From Chloroflexota bacterium (lineage in GTDB: Bacteria; Chloroflexota; Chloroflexia; Thermomicrobiales; JADLAZ01): DNA of 22,637 nucleotides. The position numbers and the translations under genes were made by a program. The notes beneath the pieces were generated by a model. It was given only the letters and a program-made list of their open reading frames with translations, was not told the DNA's origin and searched no databases. The stretch covers positions 1-22,637 of the forward strand of contig JADLAZ010000087.1 of the NCBI GenBank assembly GCA_020849725.1, read 5' to 3'. Position 1 is the stretch's first letter; the number at the start of each line of letters is the position of its first letter. Positions 1 to 8,564 of this stretch are shown here, piece after piece.

Positions 1-212
1 GCGACGTGCTGGCGCCGCTGCCGCTGCTGCGCATCGTGCCGACCGGCGGCATCGGCCCGGACAATGCCGGCGACTACATCAAGGCCGGCGCGGTGGCCGT
101 CGCCATGGGCGGCAGCCTGGTCGACAACGCCACCGTCCGCGCCGGCGCCTACGACATCATCACCGAGCGGGCGAAGAAGGCCATCGCCGCCGTCCAATCC
201 GCCCGCGCCTGA
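1..212 (+). CDS. eda: KDPG aldolase (2-dehydro-3-deoxy-6-phosphogluconate aldolase), 3' end only
   Basis: Only the last 69 or so codons are in the window; the gene begins to the left. The frame reads through codon positions 3-5 and ends at TGA 210-212. The visible part carries the C-terminal phosphate-binding half of the class I aldolase TIM barrel: VPTGGIGPDNAGDYIKAGA followed by AVAMGGSLVD, the usual 'PTGGI...N...ahaGA.avG.GS.l' pattern of the Eda family. The family cleaves KDPG to pyruvate and glyceraldehyde 3-phosphate (and in some members 4-hydroxy-2-oxoglutarate) in the cytoplasm. The catalytic Schiff-base lysine lies upstream of the window and cannot be checked. uxuA at 9727 supplies the precursor of the same pathway. 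Family confidence is high; exact substrate is inferred. Confidence 0.85.
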   Translation, partial: DVLAPLPLLRIVPTGGIGPDNAGDYIKAGAVAVAMGGSLVDNATVRAGAYDIITERAKKAIAAVQSARA

Positions 213-222
213 CCGCCCCGCA

Positions 223-242
223 CGGCTGAACCGGAACAGCCG
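223..242 (+). terminator. Possible hairpin terminator after eda
   Basis: Ten bases after the eda stop, CGGCTG (223-228) and CAGCCG (237-242) form a perfect 6-bp stem around an 8-base loop. No clear T-run follows, so this is only a candidate. An alternative pairing ACCGG/CCGGT overlaps it. Confidence 0.3.
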
Positions 243-318
243 GTCGTTCGCAATGACGCCGGGTGGGCGAACAGGCGGGGCGGTTGCGTACTGGGTACGA
301 AAGCAAAGGAGACCCGCC

Positions 319-1389
319 ATGCCCACATCGCCACCGACTGAACCACGGCCGCGCCGCGTTGCCATCGCCTGCCAGGGCGGCGGCAGCCATACCGCCTTCA
401 CTGCCGGCGTGCTGAAGACGCTGCTGCGCGCCGAGCCGCGTGTCGGCTATTCGATCTGCGCCCTCAGCGGCACCTCCGGTGGCGCCATCTGCGCGGCGCT
501 GGCCTGGGTCGGCCTGCTCAAGATCGCCCAGGGCGCCTGGGACCGCGAGCGCGCCGTCGCGCCGCTCGACGCCTTCTGGCGCGACAACGCCGCGAACCTG
601 CCCTGGGAGCAGGTCTGGAACGACTGGACCGTCGGCCTGGTCCGGCTGCACATGCAGGGCCGCCTGCCCGCGCTCAAGAGCAGCCCCTACGCGCCCGAGG
701 TCAGGGCGATGGCCGAGGGGCTGAAGCGCCTGACGCCCCGGCCGGAGTTCTTCGATCTGCGGGCGCTGCTGGCGAAGCATCTCCCGCTGCACGAGGTGAC
801 GCAGCCGGTCGACGACCCGCGGCTGCTCATCGGTGCCGTCGCCGTGCTGGCCGGCACGTTCAAGGCGTTCGACTCGCGCAACGCCGAGATCAGTCTGGAC
901 GCCGTGCTGGCCTCGACGACGCTGCCGACGCTCTTTCCCGGCGTGCGCATCGGCGACGAGGTCTACTGGGACGGTCTCCTCTCGCAAAACCCGCCGGTGC
1001 GGGAACTGATCTCCGGCATCCCGGTCGAGCAGAAGCCGGATGAGCTCTGGATCGTCCGCATCAACCCCCGCAGCCTGGACACCGAGCCGACCACTGTTGA
1101 GGAGATCGAAGATCGGCGCAATATACTGGCCGGCAACCTCTCTCTCACGCACGAGCTAGATGTCATCAGCAAGGTCAATGACTGGCTGATCGATGGCACG
1201 ATCGTCACGGCGAAGCTGAGGCCGATCGCCATCCACTGGATCGAGATGAGTCCCGCCCTCAGCGAGCGCCTCGGCTATGTCAGCAAGCTGAACCGCGACC
1301 CGGCCTTCCTCGCCGGCCTGATCGCCGACGGCGAAGCGCAGGCCGAGGCGTTCCTGGCGCAGCGCGCCGCCACTGTCGCCGCGTCATAG
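319..1389 (+). CDS. Patatin-like phospholipase/acyl hydrolase
   Basis: A 356-residue protein starting at ATG 319, placed a few bases after AAAGGAG (about 305-311); the reading frame is open further upstream, but that stretch has non-coding composition. It has the three hallmarks of the patatin Ser-Asp hydrolase family: the glycine-rich oxyanion loop QGGGSHTAF (G20-G22), the nucleophile elbow G-T-S-G-G (Ser53), and the dyad aspartate in YWDGLLSQNPP (Asp218). The family removes acyl chains from lipids. No signal peptide or transmembrane segment is visible, so the enzyme is probably cytoplasmic or peripheral to the membrane. The substrate cannot be told from sequence. It stands alone between eda and a convergent gene. 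Family assignment is strong. Confidence 0.88.
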   Translation: MPTSPPTEPRPRRVAIACQGGGSHTAFTAGVLKTLLRAEPRVGYSICALSGTSGGAICAALAWVGLLKIAQGAWDRERAVAPLDAFWRDNAANLPWEQVWNDWTVGLVRLHMQGRLPALKSSPYAPEVRAMAEGLKRLTPRPEFFDLRALLAKHLPLHEVTQPVDDPRLLIGAVAVLAGTFKAFDSRNAEISLDAVLASTTLPTLFPGVRIGDEVYWDGLLSQNPPVRELISGIPVEQKPDELWIVRINPRSLDTEPTTVEEIEDRRNILAGNLSLTHELDVISKVNDWLIDGTIVTAKLRPIAIHWIEMSPALSERLGYVSKLNRDPAFLAGLIADGEAQAEAFLAQRAATVAAS

Positions 1390-1401
1390 CGGCACGCTGC
1401 T

Positions 1402-1423
1402 CGGCCGGACGACGCGCCGGCCG
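1402..1423. terminator. Candidate shared hairpin between convergent genes
   Basis: The 35-base gap between the patatin gene and the converging cysteine-cluster gene contains CGGCCGG (1402-1408) and CCGGCCG (1417-1423), a perfect 7-bp inverted repeat with an 8-base loop. It could terminate transcription from both sides. There is no T-run on either strand, so support comes from position and symmetry only. Confidence 0.35.
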
Positions 1424-1424
1424 C

Positions 1425-2138
1425 TCACCGGTCGCCGCCGTCGCCCTGGCTGGCGCGCCGGATCATGGCCCGCTCGTTCGCCAGCCGCTCCTGGCGCATG
1501 GCGTCGCGCGCGGCATAGTCGGCCGGGATGCGCGCCTCGAAGTTGAGCCAGATGCGATCGTCGGTGCGGCAGTCGTAGCTGCGGCAGGGGGCCGGCCGGT
1601 GCTGGTAGACACCGCACGCGCCGGTCGCCGGGTGACAGTGAGTGCAGAAGCCATCCGACCGCTGGGCGATCAGGTACGGCCGGGCATACTCCCAGCGCAC
1701 GCCGCCCTCGTCCAGGTCCTGGGCGCTCAGCGCGAAGCGCAGCGTGCAGCAGCGCGCCCGGCACAGGTGGAAGCGGGCAGCGCAGTCGATGTCCGGCGAA
1801 GCGACGGTGTACTTGTCCTCGACCTCACCCAGCACTGGCGCCAGCGGGTCGGCGGCGAACGCCTCCTGCACCCGCGGCGCGGTCGCCGCGCCCTGCGCCT
1901 CCAGCTCCTCCGGTGTGATCAGGCCCTTGGCGACGAGCAACTCCATCAGCGTGTGCACGCCCAGCATCGCCTTCCAGGCATCCTCGCGCGTGCGCGAGGT
2001 CCAGACATGCAGGAAGCGCAGGCCACGGCCCAGCCCCGCCTCGACCGGCGTCGCGCCTGTCTCGGCGTCCGGCCCCGACAGCGGCCCACCCGGCTCTGGC
2101 ACGGTCGGCAACGGCAGCCGCTGTGGCATGTCGGTCAT
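1425..2138 (-). CDS. YkgJ-family cysteine-cluster protein (putative zinc/iron chelator)
   Basis: A 237-residue protein on the minus strand. I chose ATG 2138 because GGAGG lies about 9 bases upstream; the open frame extends to 2327 but through sequence of poor coding quality. The C-terminal half has nine cysteines in the pattern of the CxxCxxCC (YkgJ, PF03692) family: CAARFHLCRARCC (C119, C126, C130, C131), then CTHC (C165, C168), C175, and RPAPCRSYDC (C185, C190). These are thought to bind zinc or iron; no enzymatic role is established. Residues 1-110 contain no domain I can name, although residues 40-100 look helical and folded. It faces the patatin gene tail to tail and diverges from the GlcF gene across about 190 bases. 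Confidence 0.75.
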   Translation of the reverse strand: MTDMPQRLPLPTVPEPGGPLSGPDAETGATPVEAGLGRGLRFLHVWTSRTREDAWKAMLGVHTLMELLVAKGLITPEELEAQGAATAPRVQEAFAADPLAPVLGEVEDKYTVASPDIDCAARFHLCRARCCTLRFALSAQDLDEGGVRWEYARPYLIAQRSDGFCTHCHPATGACGVYQHRPAPCRSYDCRTDDRIWLNFEARIPADYAARDAMRQERLANERAMIRRASQGDGGDR

Positions 2139-2248
2139 GGCCCGGCCTCCAGGCGCACCAGCGGCGCCGCATTCCATCAGTCGCTCGGCTACACCTGGAT
2201 AAACGTCGCCGGCGCCACGGGTCCGGCCGCCGGCCCCAGCCGCATCGG

Positions 2249-2257
2249 TGATACACT
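2249..2257 (+). promoter_or_regulatory. Candidate extended -10 promoter element upstream of glcF
   Basis: TGATACACT fits an extended -10 (TGn followed by TAnnnT). It lies about 75 bases before the glcF start, in the divergent intergenic region. No convincing -35 hexamer is seen 16-18 bases upstream. The identical nine bases recur at 3727-3735. Confidence 0.35.
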
Positions 2258-2330
2258 CTCTCCCAGGGGCGACGGCTGACTGCGCCATCGCCCAACCACT
2301 CCTGACTCGCACGACGGAGATCACCAACCC

Positions 2331-3737
2331 ATGGCTATCCCATCCCCGCTGCGCGGCTACGAGGGCCGCGACGCGCCGAGCGAGCGTTTGATCGACGCCT
2401 GCGTCCGCTGCGGCTTCTGCCTGCCAACCTGCCCGACCTACGCGGAGTTAGCGGTCGAAACCTCATCGCCCCGCGGCCGGCTGGCGCTGATGAAGGCCGT
2501 CGGCCAGGGCCGGCTGGCGCTGGACAGCCCCGGCTTCGTCCACCAGATGTACGAGTGCCTCGGCTGCCGCGCCTGCGAGGCCGTCTGTCCCTCCGGCGTG
2601 CAGTACGGCGCGCTGCTGGAGGCGGCCCGCGATCAGATCGAGCGGCACGTGGCGCGGCCCGGCTGGGTGCGGCTGGTGCGCGCCGTCGTCTTCGGCGCAC
2701 TCTTCCGCGACTTGCGCGTCTTCCGCGGCGTGGCCGCGACCGCCCGCCTCTACCAGCGCAGCGGCCTGCAGCGGCTGGTGCGCGCCAGCGGCGTGCTGCG
2801 CCTGCTCGGCCTGGACACGATGGAGGCACTGCTGCCACCGATGGCCCGCCACTTCGTCATCCCGCGCGGCCAGAGCTTCAGCCCCGCCGCCGGGCCGGTG
2901 ACGCGCCGTGTCGCGCTCGTCAGTGGCTGCATTATGTCCACCGCCTACGCCGAGATCGACCGCGCCACGGCGCGCGTGCTGGCCGCCAACGGCTGCGAGG
3001 TGATCGTACCGGCCGGCCAGGAGTGCTGCGGCGCGCTGCACGTGCATGCCGGCGATCTGGAGGGCGGCCGGATGCTGGCCCGCCGCAACATCGACGCCTT
3101 CGAACGGGCCGGCGCGGACCTGGACGCGATCGTCATCAACGCCGCCGGCTGCGGCGCGGCGCTCAAGGAGTATGGTCACCTGCTCCACGACGATCCCACC
3201 TACGCCGCGCGCGCCGCCGCCTTCAGCGCCAGGGTCAAGGACATCAGCGAGTTTCTGGCGTCGCTGCCGCTCGACCCGCGCATGGGCGCGCTCGACCTGA
3301 CCGTCACCTACCAGGAGCCGTGCCATCTCGTCCACGCCCAGCGCATCGCCGGGCCACCGCGGGCCGTCCTGTCGGCCATCCCCGGCGTCCGGCTGGTGGA
3401 GATGGCCGAGTCGTCACTGTGCTGCGGCAGCGCCGGCGTCTACAACGTCACCCAGCCGGCGCTGTCGCGTCGCCTGATGGAACGCAAGTCGGGCCACGCG
3501 CTGGCCAGCGGCGCCGACGTCGTCGTATCGGCGAACCCCGGCTGCCTGCTGCAACTGCAGGCTGGCCTGCGCGCGGCCGGAGCGGCCGACCGCGTGCGCG
3601 TGCGCCACGTGGTCGAGCTGCTCGACGAGGCCTACCGCCGCGGCGGCGTGCGGGTTCTGGAGCGTCCGGCCGCGCTGGCGAACGCGCCAATTCAGCCGCC
3701 ATCGCCCGCGCCGGTGGCATCTAATCTGATACACTGA
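2331..3737 (+). CDS. glcF: GlcF-type iron-sulfur subunit of (S)-2-hydroxy-acid (glycolate) oxidase
   Basis: A 468-residue protein starting at ATG 2331, with GGAG at 2316-2319 upstream. It has two ferredoxin-like [4Fe-4S] motifs, CVRCGFCLPTCP (C24, C27, C30, C34) and CLGCRACEAVCP (C76, C79, C82, C86). Two CCG (DUF224, heterodisulfide-reductase-like) modules follow, around ECCGALHVHAGD (C232, C233) and LCCGSAGVYN (C364, C365). This arrangement is that of GlcF/LutA-type electron-transfer subunits, which pass electrons from a flavin dehydrogenase to the respiratory chain. The expected FAD subunits GlcD and GlcE are not next to it here, so it may serve a distant GlcD or another flavoprotein. The length is somewhat above the usual ~410 residues, with a proline/alanine-rich tail. 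Family is certain; the partner and substrate are inferred. Confidence 0.88.
   Translation: MAIPSPLRGYEGRDAPSERLIDACVRCGFCLPTCPTYAELAVETSSPRGRLALMKAVGQGRLALDSPGFVHQMYECLGCRACEAVCPSGVQYGALLEAARDQIERHVARPGWVRLVRAVVFGALFRDLRVFRGVAATARLYQRSGLQRLVRASGVLRLLGLDTMEALLPPMARHFVIPRGQSFSPAAGPVTRRVALVSGCIMSTAYAEIDRATARVLAANGCEVIVPAGQECCGALHVHAGDLEGGRMLARRNIDAFERAGADLDAIVINAAGCGAALKEYGHLLHDDPTYAARAAAFSARVKDISEFLASLPLDPRMGALDLTVTYQEPCHLVHAQRIAGPPRAVLSAIPGVRLVEMAESSLCCGSAGVYNVTQPALSRRLMERKSGHALASGADVVVSANPGCLLQLQAGLRAAGAADRVRVRHVVELLDEAYRRGGVRVLERPAALANAPIQPPSPAPVASNLIH
3727..3735 (+). promoter_or_regulatory. Candidate extended -10 promoter element for the ABC export cassette
   Basis: TGATACACT, identical to the element at 2249-2257, overlaps the last codons of glcF and lies 70-110 bases ahead of the first ATPase start candidates. 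It matches TGn-TAnnnT. No clear -35 box is visible. If real, the four-gene cassette has its own promoter rather than depending on glcF read-through. Confidence 0.35.
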
Positions 3738-3843
3738 GCGTATCTCGCTGTAGGGACGGTGATCGGCAGCCCCCGGCATCGTCAGTTGGAGTGAGACGGC
3801 GACGGTGACGCGAGCGGCCAGCGCCGCCCAAACGGGAGACGAC

Positions 3844-4560
3844 GTGACGGCGAGCCAGATCGACACGCCGGCCCCGCCAGGTGTGGCGGTCATCCGCGCC
3901 GAGGGCGTGACCCGCACCTTCAATGTCCACGGCGGCCAGGTCCACGCGCTGCGCGGGGTGGACCTGACGATCGAGCCGGGTCAGATGGTCGCCCTCAAGG
4001 GCCGCTCCGGCTCCGGCAAGACAACCCTGCTCAACCTGATCGGTGGGCTGGACCGCCCGACCTCGGGTCACGTCTGGTTCTACGACCAGGAGATCGGCCG
4101 GTTGGGCGACGGCGCGCTGACGCGCCTGCGCCGCCACCGCATCGGCTTCGTCTTTCAGTCGTTCGCGCTGATGCCGATCCTGTCGGCCTACGAGAATGTC
4201 GAGTTGCCACTGCGCATCGCCGGCATGCCGGCGCGGCAGCGCGCCGAGCGCGTGGCCCATCTGCTGGAGATGGTCGGCCTGACCAAGCGCGCCAAGCATC
4301 GTGCCTTCGAGTTGTCCGGCGGCGAGCAGCAGCGCACCGCCATCGCCCGCTCGCTGGTCAACCGGCCGGCATTGCTGCTGGCCGACGAGCCGACCGGCGA
4401 GCTGGACAGCCACACCGGCCTGGCCATTATGCGGCTGTTTCGGCGCGTGATCGAGACCGAGGGCGTGACGGTCTGCCTGACGACGCACGACCCGATCATC
4501 ATGGAGATCGCCGACATCACCCATGAGATCGTCGACGGCCAGTTGATCCACCTCCCATGA
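3844..4560 (+). CDS. ABC transporter ATPase, MacB/LolD class
   Basis: A 238-residue nucleotide-binding subunit when counted from GTG 3844, which has GGGAG 5 bases upstream. A GTG at 3805 in the same frame would add 13 residues and has a GGAG at a poorer 13-base spacing, so the start is uncertain. The ATPase motifs are complete: Walker A GRSGSGKTT (53-61), Q-loop (Q105), signature LSGGEQQR (157-164), Walker B LLLADEPTG with catalytic Glu182, and H-loop His215. The closest family type is the MacB/LolD/FtsE group that works with FtsX-like permeases. The stop overlaps the next gene's start (ATGA, 4557-4560), so it is co-translated with the adaptor. It should energise the permease at 5753-8560 from the cytoplasmic side. 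Confidence 0.88.
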   Translation: MTASQIDTPAPPGVAVIRAEGVTRTFNVHGGQVHALRGVDLTIEPGQMVALKGRSGSGKTTLLNLIGGLDRPTSGHVWFYDQEIGRLGDGALTRLRRHRIGFVFQSFALMPILSAYENVELPLRIAGMPARQRAERVAHLLEMVGLTKRAKHRAFELSGGEQQRTAIARSLVNRPALLLADEPTGELDSHTGLAIMRLFRRVIETEGVTVCLTTHDPIIMEIADITHEIVDGQLIHLP

Positions 4561-5693
4561 CGCCGCGTTCTCGACCGGCCACCGACCCCCATGACGGTAC
4601 CAGGATGGGCAGCATGCATCTCAGCCACACCCGCCCCGACCACCTCGCACCGGCACTCGCCGGCGCCCGCCTCAGCCGGCGGCGGCTGCTAACCAGCGCG
4701 CTGGCGTCGGCAGTGGTCGCGGCTGGGTGCAGCATTCTGCCGCGCGAGGAGGAGGCGAACCCGACGCCGATCCCGACGCCGGCCGAGACGACCAAGGCCG
4801 TCTACGATGTGCGCCGGGGTGATCTCGTCGAGACGATCATCGTCAATGCCCGGCTCACCGCCGCCCAGGAGGCCGTCCTCTACTTCAAGGCCCAGGGCCG
4901 GCTCAAGAATGTGTCGGTCATTCCCGGCGAGAAGGTCAAGACCGGCACGATCATGGCTCAGCTCGAGGTCGGCGATCTCGACACGCGCGTGGCGCTGGCG
5001 GAGATGACCGCCCGCAAGGCTCAGGTCAAGGTCGATCAGGCGCGCGCCAAGGGCGCCGACCGCTTCGAGATTCAGATGGCCCAGCTCGACTACGATGCTG
5101 CCCGGCTCACCTACGACAACCTGCGCACGCAACTGCTCGAATCGCAACTGATTGCGCCATTTGATGGCCTGATCACCGAGACACAGGGGCGACCCGGCGA
5201 GATCGTCCAGGGCTACATCCCGGTCATCACCGTCTCCAATCCGGCCGAGTTGCAGATCAGCGCCGAACTGACGAACGAGGGCGACTCGACCCGGCTCGCT
5301 GTCGGCCAGAAGGCGTTCATGGTCCTGGACAAGCTGCCGAACGACAAGCTGCCGGCCGAACTGGCGCAACTGCCGAACACGGCCGCGACGACGCTCGACG
5401 GCAAGCCGCTGCCGGCCCAGTTGCGGCGCACCTTCAAGCTCAATCCGACCGCGCCACTGCCGTCGATCGCCGCGATCGGCATGCTTGGCCGGCTGACGCT
5501 GATCCTGCGCGAGAAGAAGGACGTGCTGATCCTGCCGAACGCGGCGCTGCGCGCCTTCGGCGGTCGGCGCTACGTGCAGATCACGACCAACGGGCGCAAG
5601 CGCGAGATCGACGTTGAGATCGGCATCGTCACTCAGACGGAGACCGAGATCACCAAAGGGCTCAAGGAAGGCGATCGGGTGATCGGCCAGTAG
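4557..5693 (+). CDS. Lipoprotein HlyD/MacA-like efflux adaptor (membrane fusion protein)
   Basis: A 378-residue protein overlapping the upstream ATPase by 4 bases; ATG codons at 4605 and 4614 are alternative starts. Near the N-terminus, LSRRRLLTSALASAVVAAGC gives a positively charged segment, a hydrophobic run and a lipobox ending at Cys58, with a twin-arginine flavour. The mature part has the adaptor layout: barrel-sandwich/lipoyl half (VSVIPGEKVKTGTIMAQLE), a short helical hairpin of about residues 140-190, the returning lipoyl half (IAPFDGLITETQGRPGEIV), and beta-barrel and membrane-proximal regions to the end. In MacAB-type pumps this part works with the FtsX-like permease on the outer face. 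The short helical hairpin and lipid anchor would suit a cell without a TolC channel, but that is inference. Confidence 0.85.
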   Translation: MTPRSRPATDPHDGTRMGSMHLSHTRPDHLAPALAGARLSRRRLLTSALASAVVAAGCSILPREEEANPTPIPTPAETTKAVYDVRRGDLVETIIVNARLTAAQEAVLYFKAQGRLKNVSVIPGEKVKTGTIMAQLEVGDLDTRVALAEMTARKAQVKVDQARAKGADRFEIQMAQLDYDAARLTYDNLRTQLLESQLIAPFDGLITETQGRPGEIVQGYIPVITVSNPAELQISAELTNEGDSTRLAVGQKAFMVLDKLPNDKLPAELAQLPNTAATTLDGKPLPAQLRRTFKLNPTAPLPSIAAIGMLGRLTLILREKKDVLILPNAALRAFGGRRYVQITTNGRKREIDVEIGIVTQTETEITKGLKEGDRVIGQ

Positions 5694-5752
5694 CCGGCGA
5701 GCCAGGCTCGCGGCGGGTCGATCACCCACGCTGACTGGCGGCGGGAGGGCGC

Positions 5753-8560
5753 GTGAATTTCGTCTCAATCCTCTGGATGGTCGTCCAGCGCATCCGCAAT
5801 AACGTGCGCCTGCTGCTGGCGACCATCGCCGGCCTGATCATCGCCGTCGGCATCGTCTCGGCGATCCCGCTCTACTCCGACGCCGCCCTCCAGCGGCTGC
5901 TGGTGCGCGAGTTGGATCAGGCGACGACGCGGCCGGCCGGCGCCGTCTTCCTGCGCCACATCGAGAACTTCGCGCGCCGGACGAACATGGAGCAGTTCCA
6001 GACCGTCACCACCTTCTTCGAGAAGCAGGTGCCGTCGCTGGTGCGGCTGCCGATCACCCAGTACGTGCGCTATGGCGCGCTCGAAGTCATGCCGGTTGAG
6101 CCGGCCGACCCGACCAAGGTCAATCCCGCCCAGCCCCGCTACGCCGCCATCGAGTACCAGACCGGCCTGTGGGACCACATCGATATCGTCGACGGTCGCC
6201 TGCCAACCGACCAGATCGGCCCGGGCACGACCATCGAGGCGGTCGTGCTGGAGGACGCGCTCGACAAGCTCGACTTCGTCGTCGGCAGCACCTTCCTGGT
6301 GCCGCTGGGCAAGCCGCTCAAGCCGGACGGCAGCGGCAAGTTCGACCCCGACGGCCCGCCGTCGACCGTCGCCAAAGTCACCGTCGTCGGCGTCTGGCGA
6401 CCGAAGAATCCGCGCGACGCCTACTGGCCCTACGACCCGGCGATCTTCGACAAGAGCTTCTTCGTGCATGAGTCGGTCTTCTTCAAGCTGTTGGAAGACC
6501 CGACCGCGCTGGCACACGAGTACTCCTGGTACTACGTTTTCGATCACAAGCCGCTGCGCATCGCCGATGTCTATGACGTGCGCGTCGGCCTGGAGACGAT
6601 CAACACACGCTCGCCGCTGCTGATGCAAGATACGCGGCTGGAAGTATCGCCCGACAAGTACCTGCTGCTCTACGATGACAAGAGTTTCTACCTGCGGCTG
6701 CTGCTCTACTCGCTCAGCCTGCCCATCCTGGGCATGGTGCTCTACTTCCTGATGATTACGTCGAACCTGGTCGTCGATCAGCAGCGCAACGAGATCGCCG
6801 TCCTCAAGAGCCGCGGCGCCAGCATCGGTCAGATCGTCGGCATCTACCTGATCGAGGGGGCGTTGATCGGCGGCCTGGCGCTGCTGATCGGCCCGCTGCT
6901 CGGTGTCTTCCTGGCTCAGGTCATCGGCGCGGCCTACGGCTTCCTGCTGTTCGTCGACCGCGCGCCGCTGAACGTCGAGATGACCCGCCAGACCTGGCTC
7001 TACTCGCTGGGCGCCGTCGCCGTCGCCATCCTGGCGACCTTGCTGCCGGCGATCGCCGCCGCCCGCTACTCGATTGTCAGCTACAAGAACCAGGTCGCGC
7101 GCAGCACGCGCACGCCGCTGTGGCAGAAATTCTTCCTGGACATCCTGCTGCTGGGCGTCGCCTACTATGGCTATACCACGCTCAGCAGCCGCGCCTCGAT
7201 CCTGGCCGCCGACCAGGCCGGCAACCTGCTGGTCGACCCGTTCCTGCTGCTGATCCCGGCGGTGTTCATCCTGGCCTTCGGCCTGTTGACGCTGCGGCTG
7301 CTCCCGTGGATCGTCCGCCTGCTGGCCTGGGTCAGCGGCAAGTTGCCCGGCGTCAGCATCCTGATGGCGCTGCGCCAGCTCTCGCGCCAGCCTAGCCAGT
7401 ACAACGCGCTGGTGTTGCTGATGATCCTGACGCTGGCGCTCGGCACCTACTCGGCGTCGGCCGCGCGCACGCTGGGCCAGAACTTCATCGACCGGGTCGC
7501 CTATTCGATCGGGCCGGACCTGGTCGTCAGCGAGGCCTGGCAGTTCAACGAGGAAGACCAGACCTGGACCGAGCCGCCGTTCGGCATCCACTACGAAGTG
7601 CCCGGCATCGCCACCGCCTCGAGGGTGCTGACCGTCAAGGCCCAGCCGCAGATCGGCGGCCGGGCCACGCGCGGTGAGGCGCGGGTGATGGGTATCGATT
7701 GGACCGACTTCGCCAAGGTCACCTGGTGGCGGCGCGACTTCGCCGACTACCCGCTGCAGGTATACATGAACTTCCTCGGCAGCAGCGAGGATGCCATCCT
7801 GGCGCAGCGCGACTTCGCGGTCAACAACAACCTCAAGCCCGGCGACCGGGTGACACTGATCGTCAACCAGCGCCCGACCGAGTTCATGCTGGCCGGCGTC
7901 GTCGACTACTGGCCGACCTTCTACCCGGAGAAGGAGACTTTCTTCATCGGCAACATCGACTACATCCTCGACAAGACGGGCCTGCAGCCCTACAACGTCT
8001 GGATGCAGCTCACACCGGACGCGAAGGCGGGCGACATCATTGCCCAACTGACCGACAAGGGCAACATCGTCGTTAGCGCCCAGGACCAGCGCTCGCAGCA
8101 GATCGTCACCCGGCGCGACCCGCAGCGCACCGGCCTGTTCGGCATCCTTTCGATCGGCTTCATCGTCGCCGCCGTCATCACGGTCATCGGCTTCCTGTTC
8201 TACTCCTTCCTGTCGCTGCGCCGGCGGACGCTGCAGTTCGGCGTCCTGCGCGCCATGGGTCTCTCCGTCGGCCAACTCATCACGACGCTGTCGTTCGAAA
8301 CGATCTTCCTGGCGCTGATCGGCGTCAGCGTCGGCACGGCGGTCGGGCTGTGGGCATCGCAGTTGTTCGTGCCGTTCCTGCAGGTCAGCGCCGATGCCAC
8401 CGGCCGCACGCCGCGCTTCCTGATCGTGACCGACTGGACCGACAACTTGCGAATCTACGTGGTGCTGGGCATCATGCTCGCCGTCGCGCTGGGTGGGCTG
8501 ATCACGCTGCTGGCGCGCCTCAACATCCACCAGGCGGTCAAGCTGGGCGAGGACGGATAG
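5753..8560 (+). CDS. FtsX/MacB-type ABC permease, duplicated architecture
   Basis: A 935-residue membrane protein starting at GTG 5753, closely preceded by GGGAGGG (5743-5749). Transmembrane helix 1 covers about residues 18-40 and is followed by a large external domain (about 45-310). A first FtsX core of three helices covers about 312-445, with the typical cytoplasmic turn QQRNEIAVLKSRGAS. A central hydrophobic pair and another helix (about 455-565) lead to a second external domain, and a second FtsX core covers about 793-930, with the parallel turn RRRTLQFGVLRAMGLS. This two-core layout is that of large exporter or lipid/lipoprotein-related ABC permeases rather than the single-core MacB. 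The substrate cannot be told. It sits between its adaptor and a second ATPase gene in one operon. Confidence 0.88.
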   Translation: MNFVSILWMVVQRIRNNVRLLLATIAGLIIAVGIVSAIPLYSDAALQRLLVRELDQATTRPAGAVFLRHIENFARRTNMEQFQTVTTFFEKQVPSLVRLPITQYVRYGALEVMPVEPADPTKVNPAQPRYAAIEYQTGLWDHIDIVDGRLPTDQIGPGTTIEAVVLEDALDKLDFVVGSTFLVPLGKPLKPDGSGKFDPDGPPSTVAKVTVVGVWRPKNPRDAYWPYDPAIFDKSFFVHESVFFKLLEDPTALAHEYSWYYVFDHKPLRIADVYDVRVGLETINTRSPLLMQDTRLEVSPDKYLLLYDDKSFYLRLLLYSLSLPILGMVLYFLMITSNLVVDQQRNEIAVLKSRGASIGQIVGIYLIEGALIGGLALLIGPLLGVFLAQVIGAAYGFLLFVDRAPLNVEMTRQTWLYSLGAVAVAILATLLPAIAAARYSIVSYKNQVARSTRTPLWQKFFLDILLLGVAYYGYTTLSSRASILAADQAGNLLVDPFLLLIPAVFILAFGLLTLRLLPWIVRLLAWVSGKLPGVSILMALRQLSRQPSQYNALVLLMILTLALGTYSASAARTLGQNFIDRVAYSIGPDLVVSEAWQFNEEDQTWTEPPFGIHYEVPGIATASRVLTVKAQPQIGGRATRGEARVMGIDWTDFAKVTWWRRDFADYPLQVYMNFLGSSEDAILAQRDFAVNNNLKPGDRVTLIVNQRPTEFMLAGVVDYWPTFYPEKETFFIGNIDYILDKTGLQPYNVWMQLTPDAKAGDIIAQLTDKGNIVVSAQDQRSQQIVTRRDPQRTGLFGILSIGFIVAAVITVIGFLFYSFLSLRRRTLQFGVLRAMGLSVGQLITTLSFETIFLALIGVSVGTAVGLWASQLFVPFLQVSADATGRTPRFLIVTDWTDNLRIYVVLGIMLAVALGGLITLLARLNIHQAVKLGEDG

Positions 8561-8564
8561 CCAC

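Noticed and set aside
2463..3335. 290-codon minus-strand frame opposite glcF
   Set aside because: Antisense to a gene with all its cysteine motifs; no domain and no start signal.
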